In this document: in pieces, positions 1 through 19,560 of the stretch
Position numbering within the stretch: the stretch's first letter is position 1
How the letters are laid out: each line of letters opens with the position of its first letter
Made by a program: the position numbers and the translations under genes
The notes under the pieces: generated by a model
Seen by the model: the letters and a program-made list of their open reading frames with translations, nothing else
Told to the model about the DNA's origin: nothing
Database searches by the model: none
Source of the DNA: Hyperoplus lanceolatus
Lineage: Eukaryota; Chordata; Actinopteri; Uranoscopiformes; Ammodytidae
Direction of reading: 5' to 3'
DNA length: 64,000 nt
Assembly: GCA_026929865.2 (NCBI GenBank)
Contig: CM049402.1
Location: 13,738,001-13,802,000 of the forward strand

Positions 1-1046
1 TTTCATAGATAATTCCCATTAAAAATGAAGTTATTTCATGTCATCTATGATGCATATGATTTATATTGAGTCTGGACAGTAATTCGTGCGCCCCATTGCC
101 ATTATTTTTCTTTTTTTTGCCATGTTTTCGCTTGTTGGAAGTTTTATTTTGAAGGGGACACACCAGGAAATGGTGAAACTACAGCGAAAGCTGCCAGTAT
201 GAAGTTAATATGACTCTCAGCAGAGTATTTCAAAAATCACTTTACTGATTTATACGGGAGAGAGAGAGGGGTGTGTGGTCGGGGAAGAAGAAGGCCGTAG
301 ACACAGATAGAGCAACGGAAAATTGTTGCGCTCATCATGATCTTTTTTATTTCTTCACTATATTGGATCTCTATATGTGTCATTTATCCAAAAATGAAAT
401 GCCAGAACTAATTGAAAATTAGGTTTTAAATCCCTCGGATTTTGATTGCACAATTAAATCATGAAATAAAGGGATTATTCGCGTATACGACTGATGGATG
501 TTTTATTTGGGTTGGGGAGGTACAGTCTGAGTACTCTTCAATACACATTTGAGGAATTTAACCTTAGACATACAGGAGTAATACAAGATAAATACAATGT
601 TTCCTATTACATTAATAAGCATTCCAACATTCAATATCTTCCACCACAGTGCCCTCTTTCATCAGTAAGCTGACATTTCCCCACAGCCAATATTAAAATG
701 TCCCCATATGAGGCATCTGAGAGTGTCATTATAGCCTCATTTTGCTCTTGCTTTGACAAAAAATGGTCTAAACTTCTGGACCAGTCTCCTACATGTTTTC
801 TGAGAAGGAAGGAGGGGCAGCAATCTGGATTGATATTGATTGCTCTGAAAGCATCCTGTTGCTTACTCATTTATGTGCATTCATCGCTGCACATAACCTT
901 AGCACAGAGGTAGAGAGGGGAATGGCTAGATAAGGAAATGGACAAAGGGAAGAGGAGGGAGCTTGGTGTTGCTTTAGTCCTGGCTGTCCATTTGTACAGT
1001 AGAAAGTGGGTATATTACTTTTTTTTCAGGATTTACTGTAATGTTA

Positions 1047-1116
1047 GTGAGTGAGTGAGTGAGTGAGTGAGTGAGTGAGTGAGTGAGTGAGTGAGTGAGT
1101 GAGTGAGTGAGTGAGA
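1047..1116. repeat. (GTGA)n tetranucleotide microsatellite
   Basis: About 17 uninterrupted GTGA units are read directly, ending in a GAGA tail. There is no gene around it. The 1-1040 stretch to its left holds nothing I can support. Confidence 0.95.
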
Positions 1117-7420
<6,304 letters not shown>

Positions 7421-7429
7421 AAGGTGTAT

Positions 7430-7830
7430 CCACCTTCCCCACATACAATCAAGATTTCAGTTAACCACGGTAAAGTACAGTGGTGGTCCGCAATACTTTA
7501 AACAAGGTAAGGTTCCTTTGGCGCTATGGTACAAGGTCACTGTGACCTGACAATATGTAAATTTGTGGTAGCCTTTGACCTTTGACCTCCAAAATCTATT
7601 CAGTTTATCTGTGAGTCAGAGACGACTTTTTGCAAAGTTTCAAGTGAATCCCTCAAAGTGTTCTTGACATATTGCGTTCACAATATGTGAGTCACAGTGA
7701 TCATGACCATTTGACCTTGAAAATTAAATCACTTCATGCTCTAAACAAGGTGCGAGTTTATAGCAAATTTGACAACAATCCCATGAGAAAATCCCTCGAA
7801 GCGTTCATGAGATATATTGCAATCATAGAC
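7430..7830. repeat. Dispersed repeat with repeated TGACCT half-sites
   Basis: The stretch has phrases typical of a repeat family common in fish: CAAGGTCACTGTGACCT, then a tandem TTTGACCTTTGACCT, then a TTCAAGTGAATCCCTC-like segment that recurs in diverged form (ATCCCTCGAAGCGTTC). It holds several AGGTCA/TGACCT nuclear-receptor half-sites, including an inverted pair and a direct repeat with 1-base spacing. The family name is not certain, and the assignment rests on familiarity with the phrase order. Confidence 0.45.
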
Positions 7831-8621
7831 AGTTGTATCGTAGAACTGTCTGACAGCATCTTTTTCCACAACGCAAGAGCCACAGCAACAACCTACAATA
7901 GCTCTGGCGAAAGTCTAACAAACATTAGTTAACAAAGTTCTCATCCTGCACCATAGCTCTGGTTGAGAGAGCCACCAAACAAACTTTCTCTTGGGAAAAA
8001 ATGCACTGCATCACTTTTATAGGCTTGTTTACTATATAGCTGCTCAGCTGCAGCACAGTAAAACGCCTGTAAACATATACCTGAGAAAGTCACTTTGGTC
8101 TCTTTGGATGCTTGCAGTGTTCTCTCTCCATGACTTGTCGCTCCATATCAAGTTGGTTTACTGTGTCTCTTTTTCCCTTTCTGTACTTCAGCCTGCCAGC
8201 TCCTGGAAATCTATCAGGAATATGTATGTCCCTCCAGCAACTCTGACAAAGACCAAAGACCAATTTGATATCCTTTTTTATAATGAAACTCTATTGGCAA
8301 TACATTATTTTAAATAACATAGGCTATATTGAATAATACCAATTATTCAGTAATTATTATCAGCAGTATAACTGTAGTAGTAGTAACACTGAAGTTCAGT
8401 ACTTCAGTGTTCTTTTTCCGTATGTGTGGAGACTTCTTTGGTCCATAAGCAATGCTTTAGTGAATTGTCATCTGTCATCCTCTCTGCCATCAATCTCTCC
8501 CATAACGATTGTTGTTGGCTCTGTTTGTTAAGCAAGGACATCTGAAATCGATAGAACAGCGTCTCTTATTACTTATTACGTTTCCACACCTTGAGAGCAG
8601 CTCGCCTAGGTCTGACGGGGG

Positions 8622-8624
<3 letters not shown>

Positions 8625-8717
<93 letters not shown>
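8625..8717. repeat. (AC)n dinucleotide microsatellite
   Basis: About 46 AC units, uninterrupted. Confidence 0.97.
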
Positions 8718-8719
<2 letters not shown>

Positions 8720-10590
8720 TAGGCACCTCAAGGTCTCCTTCATGTTTGAGCGACCACAGAAATTATGTGCTGATGACACCTAAACAGATTGTGTAATTAC
8801 TTTTGCCCTGGTGGCCCTGGCCTGCAACAGAGATTTCCGAGTCTTAAAGCCCGATAATTACCCCGTCCAGGTTTTTTAGTGTTTGGATGCAGCCGACATT
8901 AACGATGTAATGCAATGTTTAAGTTTATCTTCCAGGACAAACCAACAAAAGAAAAGACATCAGAGGTAAGGGGGAGGCCAGGACAAAGCTAAATAGTACA
9001 GGTAGGATTGGAGAGGGCATAATTCAAATCTGAACAGAGAGTAGAGTGTATACACCATGACCCCCCTCCAGGGCTCTATCTCATTTGTTCTATTGAAAGC
9101 CAGGCACTCAAAGGTCATCCTTGTTTCCTCTGTGGACTTTTGCTCGCTACAGCTTTGACTGCCTGTTAAACATCATGTGTGTGTGTGAATGCATCTTAAC
9201 CGCACAGATCTGACAAGGTGGTAAATTCATCTCGAAATGCCTAACACCTCAGGACAGAAATACTATGTTCCGTCTTCTTTAACCTGCTGAATAGAAGAAG
9301 AGACAAAGGAAATCAATCTTAACAGGCATAGTGATTTTGTATTTGATTGTGAGGCTTTAAATGCAATAGGCCGGGCACTTTTTTATTAGTGCCTTTTAAT
9401 CATCCTCTGGAATCATTCCTCATCCATGTTTTGAGCATGTTTGATCAAATTTTCAACCTCTTAGGTTGAGTTGGTATCATGATACTGGTCCTCATAGGGA
9501 CAAAGATGCTTCTTTTACTTCATATAGTGAGCAGGTGCTACTGTTGGCAAGATCACTCCCGAAGCGAGAGATGGGAAAGCAAATAAGAGATCCAACTGTG
9601 GCTTACAGCAAACAGGTTACACGGTTGGAGGTGTATTTAACAAAAGACATAAATAACAGATGAAATAAAGCAGCAATTAGCCTTCCTCTCCCCACAGTTC
9701 AAATGCAGTTGCAACATAAAGGTGCATACTGCCACCTAATGTGCATGTTTTTATGGACATGCACATTAAATAACATTCAACTAACATTCAATACCATACT
9801 GAAAGAATGTTCTCTTTTTTATGAGAGAATAGACAATTGACATATAAAATTTACATTTTCTGTTAGTTAATTGTACTTTTTCTCTATGTGCATGGTTGAG
9901 TTAACAGAGGTGAGCGTCAATTTGTACTGCTTACTCAAGTTCCATAATGTTTCTTGTGTACGTCCTTGATTTTTTCATAGTTTGAAGTCCCCCTCGCCAC
10001 AAAATTTCATTTTACCTATTTTTCACATGCACATGCAGACGGGAGACCATTTTTCTTTGCTCACATTAAATCAAAGACACGGACATCTGCATAGATTCTA
10101 GATTTGTCAATAACAGGGAATGCGTGAATGACGAGATGATGGAGTTTAATACTTTGGTGCTACCAGGCGCATTTTAAATATTAGACAGACACTCAGAAAA
10201 TCAACAATAATATTTTGTGGTAAACTTTTTCTTTCAAGGGGACCTTGACAGTTGTTGTTGATGTAGAGGGATGAATAAGAATTACACATCTGCTGTTTCT
10301 CCTCCACTTTCCCAAACAATGTTCCCGTCAAATCCCAACAGCGGCTTTGGTTTATGTCCCTGGGCGAAGGATTAGTCAGGTGAGGATTTGCTACTACAGG
10401 TAGACTGATTCCATGCATCACAAAGCATGGCCGCACCGTCTGAGGGATGTTATACAGTCCTGACAGTTTATTCAGCTGGTAAACAAACACCCACCTCTAG
10501 CTGTAATGTCCTCCAGAGATCACACCCTGAGTACACCTCTCAGGCATGGAACTCATAGCATCCATTCATACATTCCAGGCACAAACGCAT
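8718..10590. other. Gene-free stretch with one perfect short inverted repeat
   Basis: No coding exons recognised. At 9739-9770 there is a perfect 12-bp inverted repeat, TAATGTGCATGT and its complement, around an 8-base centre. The rest is unremarkable AT-rich sequence. Confidence 0.45.
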
Positions 10591-10594
10591 ATGG

Positions 10595-10750
10595 GTGAGA
10601 CTTTACAATAAGGGTACAATAATAAAATGTTAGTTAATGCTTAGCAAAGGCTTAACAAGCATTTCCTAAGGTATTTATTACTGTCAGTTAATGATGAGTT
10701 TATGTTTAGTATGCATTTACCCGCATATGACATCATTACAAAAATGTGCA
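10595..10750. repeat. Remnant of a MITE with a CTTTACAATAAGG-type end
   Basis: The sequence GACTTTACAATAAGGGTAC closely matches the terminal sequence of the complete hAT-type element at 24999-26403 (ACTTTACAATAAGGTAC). It is followed by TTAGTTAATGC and TTAACAAGCATTT motifs common next to such ends in fish. No matching right end was found, so this is a truncated copy or a relative. Confidence 0.4.
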
Positions 10751-12910
10751 ATGCTCACATGTGAATGTACATTGAAAGAGTTATTGATTGTCACACTACT
10801 AGTGAAGTAATCCCTTCTTGCTAAGACTCCTGTTTTAGAGATGGGGAACAAAATTCATTTTCTTTGTGTTATGTAAAAGAAAATTCTCAAGTTTGACCGA
10901 AAGCAGTCAGATGGCTAATTAAGTGAGCGGTCTTTTTAGATCAATATACACTCTACTGTATGTCTTTCTCCTGGCTGAGCTCCATTGGAGAGAAAGTAAC
11001 GTAAGTATCTGTAAAATCTTAAGCCTGTGCTTCAGATGTAAAATGTTGCAGTTGTGTTATTCCAGGGCTTGTTTTGGTGTACATCATAACTTGACTTGAC
11101 AAGTGGCGCTGATTGACATTTTTAGTTCTACACAGAGGACTGTCTGTCTGAACCAATACGAGGCAATCTTTCTCTCAATCTTCCTTTTCTTTCAGTCCAT
11201 CAGCGTCAATCACGCTGTCATGTTTAGACACAAAAACAAATACATTTTTATACACTCTTTTTTTCTTTAAAGTAAAACGTCCCACACACTGTCTGTCATT
11301 CAAACAATTTATTTTTTCATCCGACCTCCATCAGATAAGACTCACATACTGTAGGCAAGGTCTAGCATCAGTATGATTAACTGTATGAGTAAAACCAAAT
11401 ATCAAAATCTGATTTGTATGCACTCCATCCATCCATCTTTTGACGTTTAAATTGAAAATTGTGTGACATGTACCTATGTAGCTGTAGTTTATTTTCGCAT
11501 TTGTATAGATATTATCTTTATTTGTGTGAATTCTGAAATTTGCTGCTGCCGCCTTCTGATTGGTGGGTCACACCAAGGCTTTTTTTTACAGCACAGATGC
11601 TAGTGGCCTATACACAGTATATTGTAACTGATTGGTATATTGTAACTGACCTTGTAACTGATTGGTAAATGGTAAGTAGCTCCAGTGATAGGGGTCAGTG
11701 TGTCAAGGTCTCCTCCTACACACTAGCTGTGTAAAAAGAAAACCTCTCTGGCCTATCATGGCGTCACTCCAGCTGAAGCCCAGCTTTGCCTAGCTCTGCC
11801 TGCTGTTGCTTGTCGCAGAATTCAAAAGGCAATGGAGGGATGGACCCAGTGGCACACTGTCTGCTTTGTAACCCGACCCCCCACTCCATAATTAGTCATA
11901 ATGATTTATGAAGAAAAAAGCCCTTGAAATGAGTCTAAAGATGTCTCCCCTCCACAATAACTTTCAAGAGAACTTGGACAATACATCTGAACCGTATAGT
12001 TCATATAGCTTTTATGATTATCGTTATTTTCTACTGAGAGGCCATTGTCATTGAAGCATAACCGGATATTGATAACTTCTGTCTCCATTTGTCATCTACA
12101 GATGAGAGAAACAGGGGGGGGGGATCAATCGATACCAGAGGGGAACTCAGCCCAGTTTGGGATTCATATAGAAATTTGAGAGGACGGATGGATGGAGTGG
12201 ATAGCAGAAGACAGAGTAAAAAATATACATATATATTCTTAAGAGTAGGGATTTGTAAAAGTATTCCATCATTTAGAGACGCCGCGGTAAAAATAAATAA
12301 ATAAATACATTTTAAATGATTACTCCCCTGATGCTTCGTTCCACCTTTCACCTTCTCTCGTGGGAGTAAACCTGGAAGGAGAGAATGCGCTTGTAAATGA
12401 GATTTCCAATAAATCTTTCATGCGCAAAGAGGCTTTTTTCCCTCCAGTGACCACTCCTCTGCACTCCAGTTCAACTCAAGTGCACTTGTTTTATTTTCTC
12501 CCCGGGATCCAACGCACACCCAGTTCTGCATTGTTTATTTCCCATATCATATTGACATAAATAAAATTAAAAAAAATTGCTCACCCCCCCACCTATCTGT
12601 ATAACAACACTTAGCAGTTATAGAGTCTCCCTGTCTTCCCCTGCTAAGAGGAACTGAAACTGTAAAATGGACAATAAGTAGATGCTCTTCAGTTCCAGGG
12701 GAAGTTGCTCATTTTGAAGGCTAGTACAAAAAAAACATGAAAGGACTTTATATATTTACTAGCGATGATCGCAGTGGACTATCGTTATCATTACGCCTCT
12801 CTTCATGCTGGAAATCTAATGCCTGAACAAAAACACGCACACATTGCACATACACATTGATGAAAACTATTCTTTTCTTACTTCCTATAACAATTGTTAG
12901 GATGCCTGCG
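10751..12910. other. Gene-free stretch, nothing recognised beyond short duplications
   Basis: At 11624-11665 a phrase of the form TTGTAACTGATTGGTA is repeated locally. A poly-G run lies at 12114-12123. No exon, RNA gene or transposon end can be supported. Confidence 0.4.
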
Positions 12911-12914
12911 GTTT

Positions 12915-13330
12915 TGCAAGGCAAGGCAAGTTTATTTCTAAAGCACATTTCGGACACAAGGCCATTCAAGGTGCTTTACAGATGCAAGAACAAAATACAT
13001 CAAGTATAGAGCACACATTAAAAAAAAAAGCGAATGAGAAACATGAATATAAATAAAACATAAAATAATTAAAACATTTAAAAAGAATAAAAATAAATAA
13101 AAATTTAAAATGACAGGTTAAAACGGAAACAGTAAAGTCTTCAGACCTGATTTAAAAGAGCTGAGTGTTGAAGCAGACCTCAAGTCCCCTGGAAGTTTAT
13201 TCCAGATCTTGGGTGCATTAAAACTGAAGGCAGTAGCATATTTCACCATAATTTTTGACCTTTTTGAATGAAACCCCCCCGAAAGCAGTGAGCAGGATGT
13301 GACGTTAGCTTCAACACATTTCAAACTCTA
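12915..13330 (-). pseudogene. 3' fragment of a non-LTR retrotransposon
   Basis: On the minus strand, 13324 to 13118 encodes a peptide ending NAPKIWNKLPGDLRSA...FKSGLKTLLF. This is the typical C-terminal end of fish LINE reverse-transcriptase polyproteins (APK-W-LP-LR...FK-LK--LF). Beyond the stop, to 12915, lies a 3' tail with the familiar GCACCTTGAATGG and AAACTTGCCTTGCC phrases. The upstream RT domain is missing, so this is a 5'-truncated dead copy. The clade was not determined. Confidence 0.6.
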
Positions 13331-13361
13331 TTTCAATAGTTGCCACTGTGATAGATACCTA

Positions 13362-14702
13362 CAGGGCCGACGGACTGCGGGGGAAAGTGCGACAGTCACG
13401 TGGGGGCCCAAGGCAGAGGGGGGCCCGTCAGAAAAAAAATTAAAATAAAAGAATTCTGAACAAGCTGAATGTGGGGCCCCGATCTTCGAAGGCCCTGAAC
13501 AATACCATTCCAAAAAAAGAAATAATTGACTGGCTCATGATAGGCCCCTGACCCTTGCAAGGAGATCAGGGGCCTACGCATGACTAAGGCATGTGTGCGG
13601 GAGAGTAAGCAGAAGCAAGCAATTGTAATTCTTCTTCATGGCAACACTTTCCTTGTAAATTAAACAGACACATTTCCCCTCAGCAGGCCCAAGGCTCCAA
13701 GCACAATTTGATTAGGGGGCCCTCTCCAATGTTAGCGCTGCCCAAATCTTTGACTATTGTTAAATGCCTTCAGACACCCAGTGTTTTCTGCTATTGCCTC
13801 TAATGTCCAGCTGGGTGAAAATAGTAGGCTGCTGAGTTCACAACCTTGCCCGGGAGATTTTTTTTTTACTTTTTAAAGTGAAATGCATGAATCTGGTGCA
13901 CTTTGAGAGTAAAATCAAGAGGCTTAATCTGAAGAATTTTGTGTGAACAAATAATTTGGAGACACTGTGTCAGATGAATTAGAAGCTATTGAAGAAGGAC
14001 ACATGGATTTTCCATAATAATATTAATTTAAAATAAAATATTATGCAGGGTCCTCTGGGATGGGCTTGGTGCTCTTTTTATTTTATGAGACATATTTCTC
14101 TGTAAAATAATGAATGCATTTAACTAAAAGGGCCATATTACATTATATTTTTTAAATGTGCCGCGGGCCAATCAATCAGTTTTGACACCCATGCACAAGT
14201 GGGTTAACTATAAAAAATAAAAATAAAAAATTAATTAATTCGGCCGAGGGCCGCAAATGGCCCGCGGGCCGTAGTTTGGACACCCCTGATTTCACCAAAA
14301 CAGTAGAAGTTTTCTTTAATTGTGTTTTGTACTGTCTGTAAAATTTTACCTGCACATAGCAAACAAAATTGCACAACTGTAAGGTCAGTGTCTGTTGTAT
14401 TTTTGTATTCAAATAAACGGTTGTTTATTTCTATAGTGCGCATTGGCATCTTTGAGCAAAATACCCCTAAAATTTTCACTGTGGCGCGTTGCGACGCGCC
14501 TCCTGTCACCGTGGGCAGTGACCACCTTGACTAAGACATTTTCTGGGGGAAACACTGGTAAAAGTAATTATTTGGTCATTCCTCAAATAAATATATTGTG
14601 GAGTTGTCTGGCTCAGAGAGGAATGTGTATTGTAAGACCGCCTTTCAGGGGGCCCATCAGGACTTTTTGTATAGGGGCCCAGAATTTGGTGCTACGCCCC
14701 TG
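13362..14702. mobile_element. Mosaic of hAT-type transposon fragments
   Basis: Several hAT-like termini of the CAGGG(G)C type occur here. A unit begins CAGGGCCGACGG at 13362 and ends GGCCCCTG at about 13551. Another begins CAGGGGCCTACGC at about 13568. A CACCCCTG end at 14288 reads on the reverse strand as CAGGGGTGTCCAAACTACGG, followed by GC-rich GGCCCGCGGGCC. The final end, GTGCTACGCCCCTG, is at 14702. I could not pair all ends or find 8-bp duplications, so element boundaries inside are uncertain. No intact transposase frame is visible. Confidence 0.5.
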
Positions 14703-15834
14703 GATACCTATATAAGTCATAGTCAGCATGGTTCATCGGATTAGCTGCAAGTTTACCTCCGTAACTCCCTTTACTGTACACAGGCTTAAACTGGGTTCAG
14801 TATTCAGCGACTGCTGGGTATAATGTAAACTTTCATGATGCTTCTAATCTGCCAAGTTGAACCTCTTAGATGTCCTAAACATCCTTCTTTGCTGCTTGCC
14901 AAACCTAAGACGTTCAAAATCTGTGTTGGCTGTCTAAATTTCACATAAGCACCCAGAAAAACCCACAACCACTGCCTGGGCCTTTCCTGACATCTAGTGG
15001 TAGAGAGAGGCTGTGTTCTTCACTTTGGTATTCTGGTATTCTTTAGTGGGGAGATTCAACTCTCACCTCTCAGTCGTGCAATGAATAGCTTGTATTTTCA
15101 TGAACTATAGCCCAATTCAGGCCATTTGAAAAGTGTTCATATTCATTGCAATGACCTCAATTACCCCTGCCCTGCAGCATAATCCAAATTTCTGAAATCG
15201 ATTTGTATGGACAGTATATTCAAATTATGCCATTATGCCATATCTATCTATCTGCACTGGAATCTGTTGTGACTGACTGAAATTCAAGTTGACAACGGCT
15301 CCAGCTTCTCACAGACTGTCTGATAATGGATTAGCATTTCACACTCAAAACATTTGCTCTCATCACTTTTGTGTCAACACGAATCCGGACGAGCTGGTTT
15401 TGCCAGTTGAGAGTAATATTATAGTAACTGCCATTGTTGTAGGACAGCATGTAAAGGTACATGCACAGGTTAATAAAACACAAACACTTATATGCAACGA
15501 TTGTATTTTAAACATTGCATTAAAGGAGCTACGAGGAACTTTTAAATATTTCTTAAACGATCAAATTTTTCCTCTGATTGTCATAAATTACATTAAACTG
15601 CAAACAAGACCATCAGTGCAAAGAATGCTATTTTTTTATAGTTTTTCTATACAGTAAAAACACTACCGCTTTTGTCCAAAAGAGGGTGCAAGAATGAACA
15701 CAAGGTTGAAAGTTCCTCGGAGCACCTTTAAATAAATCTAGAAAGTAATAAAGTGTGTTTCATTAACAATGGGGAAGGTTGGATTAATCGTTTTGATCCG
15801 CAGTGTGCTATGTGAATTTATTTTTATAATTATA
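14703..15834. other. Gene-free stretch, nothing recognised
   Basis: A 122-codon frame at 15289-15657 has no domain, no splice context and AT-rich composition. I do not call it a gene. Confidence 0.4.
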
Positions 15835-17091
15835 TAGGGGAGAACGGGGGAATCTGAGGCATCGGGTAATGTGAGCCACCCCCTGTATCTAGGCAACGGA
15901 AAACATTTGTGGTCATGTGAGATATATGTTTTCAAGCCCCTCTCATTTCCCCATGGCCCTGAAAGAGAGGACCTCATGGTGCTGTGGTAAGCATGTTTCT
16001 TTCACCAAAATAGGTATTTTGCATGTAAAAGTAAATTTTCTTGCTGTCAACTTAATCAACTGTTGTGCCAAAGCAAATGTATTCACGTAGAAAAACTTCT
16101 ATCATACGTGTTGATGAACTACCAACATATGAAACCATGTGATGCTGATAACTGTTGATTAGCCTGAAATGCTAAGAGAGGTAGTTTTTTCTCAAATTGT
16201 GGTGGTGGGGGAAAGTGAGCCAAATGCTGTGGGGGAAAGTGAGCCACTGTCTCACTTTCACCCACCATAAGGCACAAGTTAAGTTTAGTTTTAAACATAT
16301 TTTAATGTAATATTACATAACATATGTTTTATCTTAATGTCATACACGTTGTAGAAAAGCTATCATGCCAAGGAAATACACCAGGAAGACGACCTGGGGC
16401 AACCACACAGAAAGAGCACCTTCTCATCTTTCCCTGTAACCTTCAGGGCTGGAATGTAGAGTCTGCCTAGTTGTAGAGTATGACAGGCTGATGTTATAAT
16501 CCAGTTGGGTCTTCTCCTGTGTTCTGAGTACCAGGCTGTTCTCGCTGGTTCTGATTTTCCTATGCTTTGACCCCCAGACACTAGCTGGCTCTAAGGGTCC
16601 TGTGTTCTGACCCCCAGACTGTGTTATAATCTAACTGGTTCTATCTTTCATTTGAATCTTATTAAAACCTTTTGAATTATAATATGTTGTATTTGATTTT
16701 ATTCAGAGTTACTTTCAAGTGTTTAGAAAATTTGCTTTGCTTAATTGACCAAACCCCATCATTCTTTTACTAGTCCGACATTAGTTCTGGAATGTGTGGC
16801 TAGCTTTCAGGATTCTTATTGTTACAATATGTGTTGTTATGGTAGTTTCAGAGTGGAAAAAGTAAGTGGATCAGTTTACCCCACAGCTGGGGTAAAGTGA
16901 GCCACATGACAACTTTTTTTAAAACAATCATATTTTCACTGCCCTTTGTCCTGAAAAAAATCTGCTAATGCCCATTTCTAGGTAACATCCTGAAATAATG
17001 GGAAATGTGTAAATTTGAGTGATAAATAATTTTAGCTCCCTTAGAGGGGAGCAAATGTAAAAAGTGGCTCAGATTACCCCGTTCTCCCCTA
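15835..17091. mobile_element. Non-autonomous pogo-like DNA transposon, copy 1
   Basis: Bounded by inverted ends TA-GGGGAGAACGGGG and CCCCGTTCTCCCC-TA, consistent with a TA target duplication. The copy at 53669-54937 is near-identical throughout, and the same ends bound the larger element at 31785-34980. Internally an ATG at 16365 opens a short frame starting MPRKYTRKTTWGNHTE. This resembles the N-terminus of pogo/Tigger-type (CENP-B-like) transposases (MPR-Y-RKT--G-W-E), after which the frame is lost. I infer an internally deleted relative of a pogo-like element. The family is inferred from the TA duplication plus this N-terminal fragment. Confidence 0.65.
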
Positions 17092-18720
17092 CATATAAAG
17101 TCTTTATATTAATTTTTAAATGTTTTGATATTGTTGTAATTATTTCAAATGCAAATATTTCTATGTTCCATATAATGTATTCCTTTCACTACAATATTTG
17201 TAATTCCAACCTAATGACATCAGGTTCTCTGCAGCACGATAGGCCTCCCCGATTTCCAGTCTGCATGTTTGAAAGTCAATAAAACAAAATACACCTACAG
17301 CAAAGCAAAAGTCAGGATTCTTTTGGTTTTAATTGTTATGACTCTCGTCATATGATTTGTGTACAATTTGAAAAAAAAACCGTCTGTGAAAATCAGCAGA
17401 CAGCGAATAGGCCTAATCCCTTTTATTGACATATTTTAGGTTTAAGAAGTCTGTCTTTCACAACAGCCGTGTCAATATTATGATCATAATCATTTACAGG
17501 CTCTTCTCTGCACTGGGTTTTTGTGACTCTTGTACATTTCCAAAACAATGTCCTCCTCGTTCAACTCAAACTGTTCAAACAGACATTATTCGATACTGCA
17601 ATCCTTCTACCAATGTGTGGGGGTGCATCAACAGAGCTACAGTATATACTGTTCATACACCATGTTCCTGCTCAGCAGGCCCTCAAACTCATCAGACTGT
17701 CTCAGAACAGTATTTGGACAAGTCATATGTCAGATCTTAGAACTTTTCTTTGTGAATAAGCCGATAAGTCTTTTTATCAAATTTGTCATAGAAATGTGCT
17801 GCTTTGGGTCTCAATTCTGACTTACAGTAATTTAGGATTTACAGTCATTTTATTTTTCATTTACAAGTCAGTTTTTTTCTATGTAAACACCAAGTCTAAC
17901 CCAACCCAATACAGCTCCATTTTTGCAGATGCTCTGGAGCTTATGACATGGTCATAAATGTTGTCATGGTATTGTAGATGTTCAAATGTTTCATTCTTTT
18001 AAGAGCTTTAAATGCATCTCAGCCATGGTGGATTAAAAGCTCCACAGCAGCTACTAATTGTTTTGTTGTTTACAAGGTCGAGGATGAACTCTCCATCGCA
18101 ATATTTTATACTACGTATTAATTATTTTTGTATCTTTGATTACCACCTAAATCATCTCAACTTCCAGCTCTCTATCCCCTTATCTATACAGGGGGAAACC
18201 ACAACTGATGAAACACCAGTAAGAAACAAGTCAGCAAGGTCAAATGGACAGTGAGTATAAATACAAATAAGTTAAACATTTATGACTTGGTGACACCTGC
18301 CTCTTGGTCGATATATGTATCGGCCTTCACATGAAAGTAAGATGCCTTAGACACGTCCTTTTAGGCAATTTCTTTCGAATGTACATAACTGTGTATGGGG
18401 ACTTTCCGAGCCACTATCTGTAGCCTATTTGAATGGCTTACCTAATCTTGTTCCATCTGGTTAAATAAAAACTTGAACTTTGGTGTTGTCATGTTGGAAC
18501 TGTGCAAAAAGTCAAGTTTGAAGACACAGCAAACACATACACCAGTGTAAATGTGCACATAATTACATACAAAAGTTATTTTGAAAGAGCCGCCCACTCT
18601 TTAAGGTAATTTATATAATTGACTTTTTATCACTCCTACTGCTGAGGCGGTATCATTGAAACATCTGCCACAAAAGCAGCTATTTATTCGTTTTTGTCCT
18701 TGTCACTTGATAACCTCTTG
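17092..18720. other. Gene-free stretch, nothing recognised
   Basis: Overlapping short frames at 17426-17820 show no domain and no exon structure. No RNA gene or transposon end recognised. Confidence 0.4.
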
Positions 18721-18944
<224 letters not shown>

Positions 18945-18956
18945 ACAGGAGAAGTA

Positions 18957-19256
18957 TGGGGTGCCGAATGTAAAAATTTGTTTACATCTAAATTTAAATG
19001 TTAAATGTAAATCTGAATGTAAAATCTCAAAGTTTTTTAACATTGAGATTCATTATACTGTTTGAACTTAGCCTGGTCCAACCAGACCATAGTACTTCAT
19101 TTCATTTGTACAGAAGACTACTGAAGTTAAATGAAAATTGAGCGGAAGTAGGTAGGCGGGCGGGGTCAGGCTAGTTTGAACTTGCATAAATCTAGCTTTA
19201 CATTTAATTTGAATCTCTTTTTTAAATGTAAGTACATTTTTACAATCGGCGCCCCA
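18957..19256. mobile_element. 300-bp MITE with TA target duplication
   Basis: The ends TGGGGTGCCGAATGTAAAAAT and, on the reverse strand, TGGGGCGCCGATTGTAAAAAT are near-perfect terminal inverted repeats that continue as diverged similarity inward. TA flanks both ends (18955-18956 and 19257-19258). No coding capacity. The superfamily is not certain; the TA duplication fits Tc1/mariner-type MITEs. Confidence 0.65.
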
Positions 19257-19258
19257 TA

Positions 19259-19560
19259 AATCAAATCAAAATCAAATCAAATCAGTTTTACTTGTATGGC
19301 CCAAAATCACAAATAGACATTTGTCTCAGTGGGCTTTACATTCATACAATATGATACAATATGATACAATATGACACCCTGCCCTTTCACCCTTAGCTCG
19401 GCTGAGAAAAAAACTCCCAGTAAAAAACCCATACAGAAGAGGACACAGTAGACAGTGTTGTGAAACAGGTGTGTTGACTAAATGGCTCCCCACGTTCTCA
19501 TCCCGTTCATGGGCCACAGTTAATCCAGACGGCGACGCAACTGTCACTCAAAAAAAAAGT
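19259..19560. repeat. Dispersed teleost repeat tail
   Basis: It opens with a TCAAATCAAA run, then TTTTACTTGTATGGCCCAAAATCACAAAT-like and CAGTGGGCTTTACA phrases that I recognise as a common interspersed repeat in fish. It contains a triplicated ACAATATGAT unit near 19346-19374. Class not assigned. Confidence 0.45.

Noticed and set aside
12089-12304. Basic peptide frame MSSTDERNRGGGS...
   Set aside because: Contains a poly-G-driven Gly run and AT-rich tail; no splice sites or homology recognised.
16363-16581. Minus-strand frame shared by both pogo-like copies (SEPARTAW...)
   Set aside because: Shared only because the two elements are near-identical. No domain, and the plausible transposase remnant is on the other strand.
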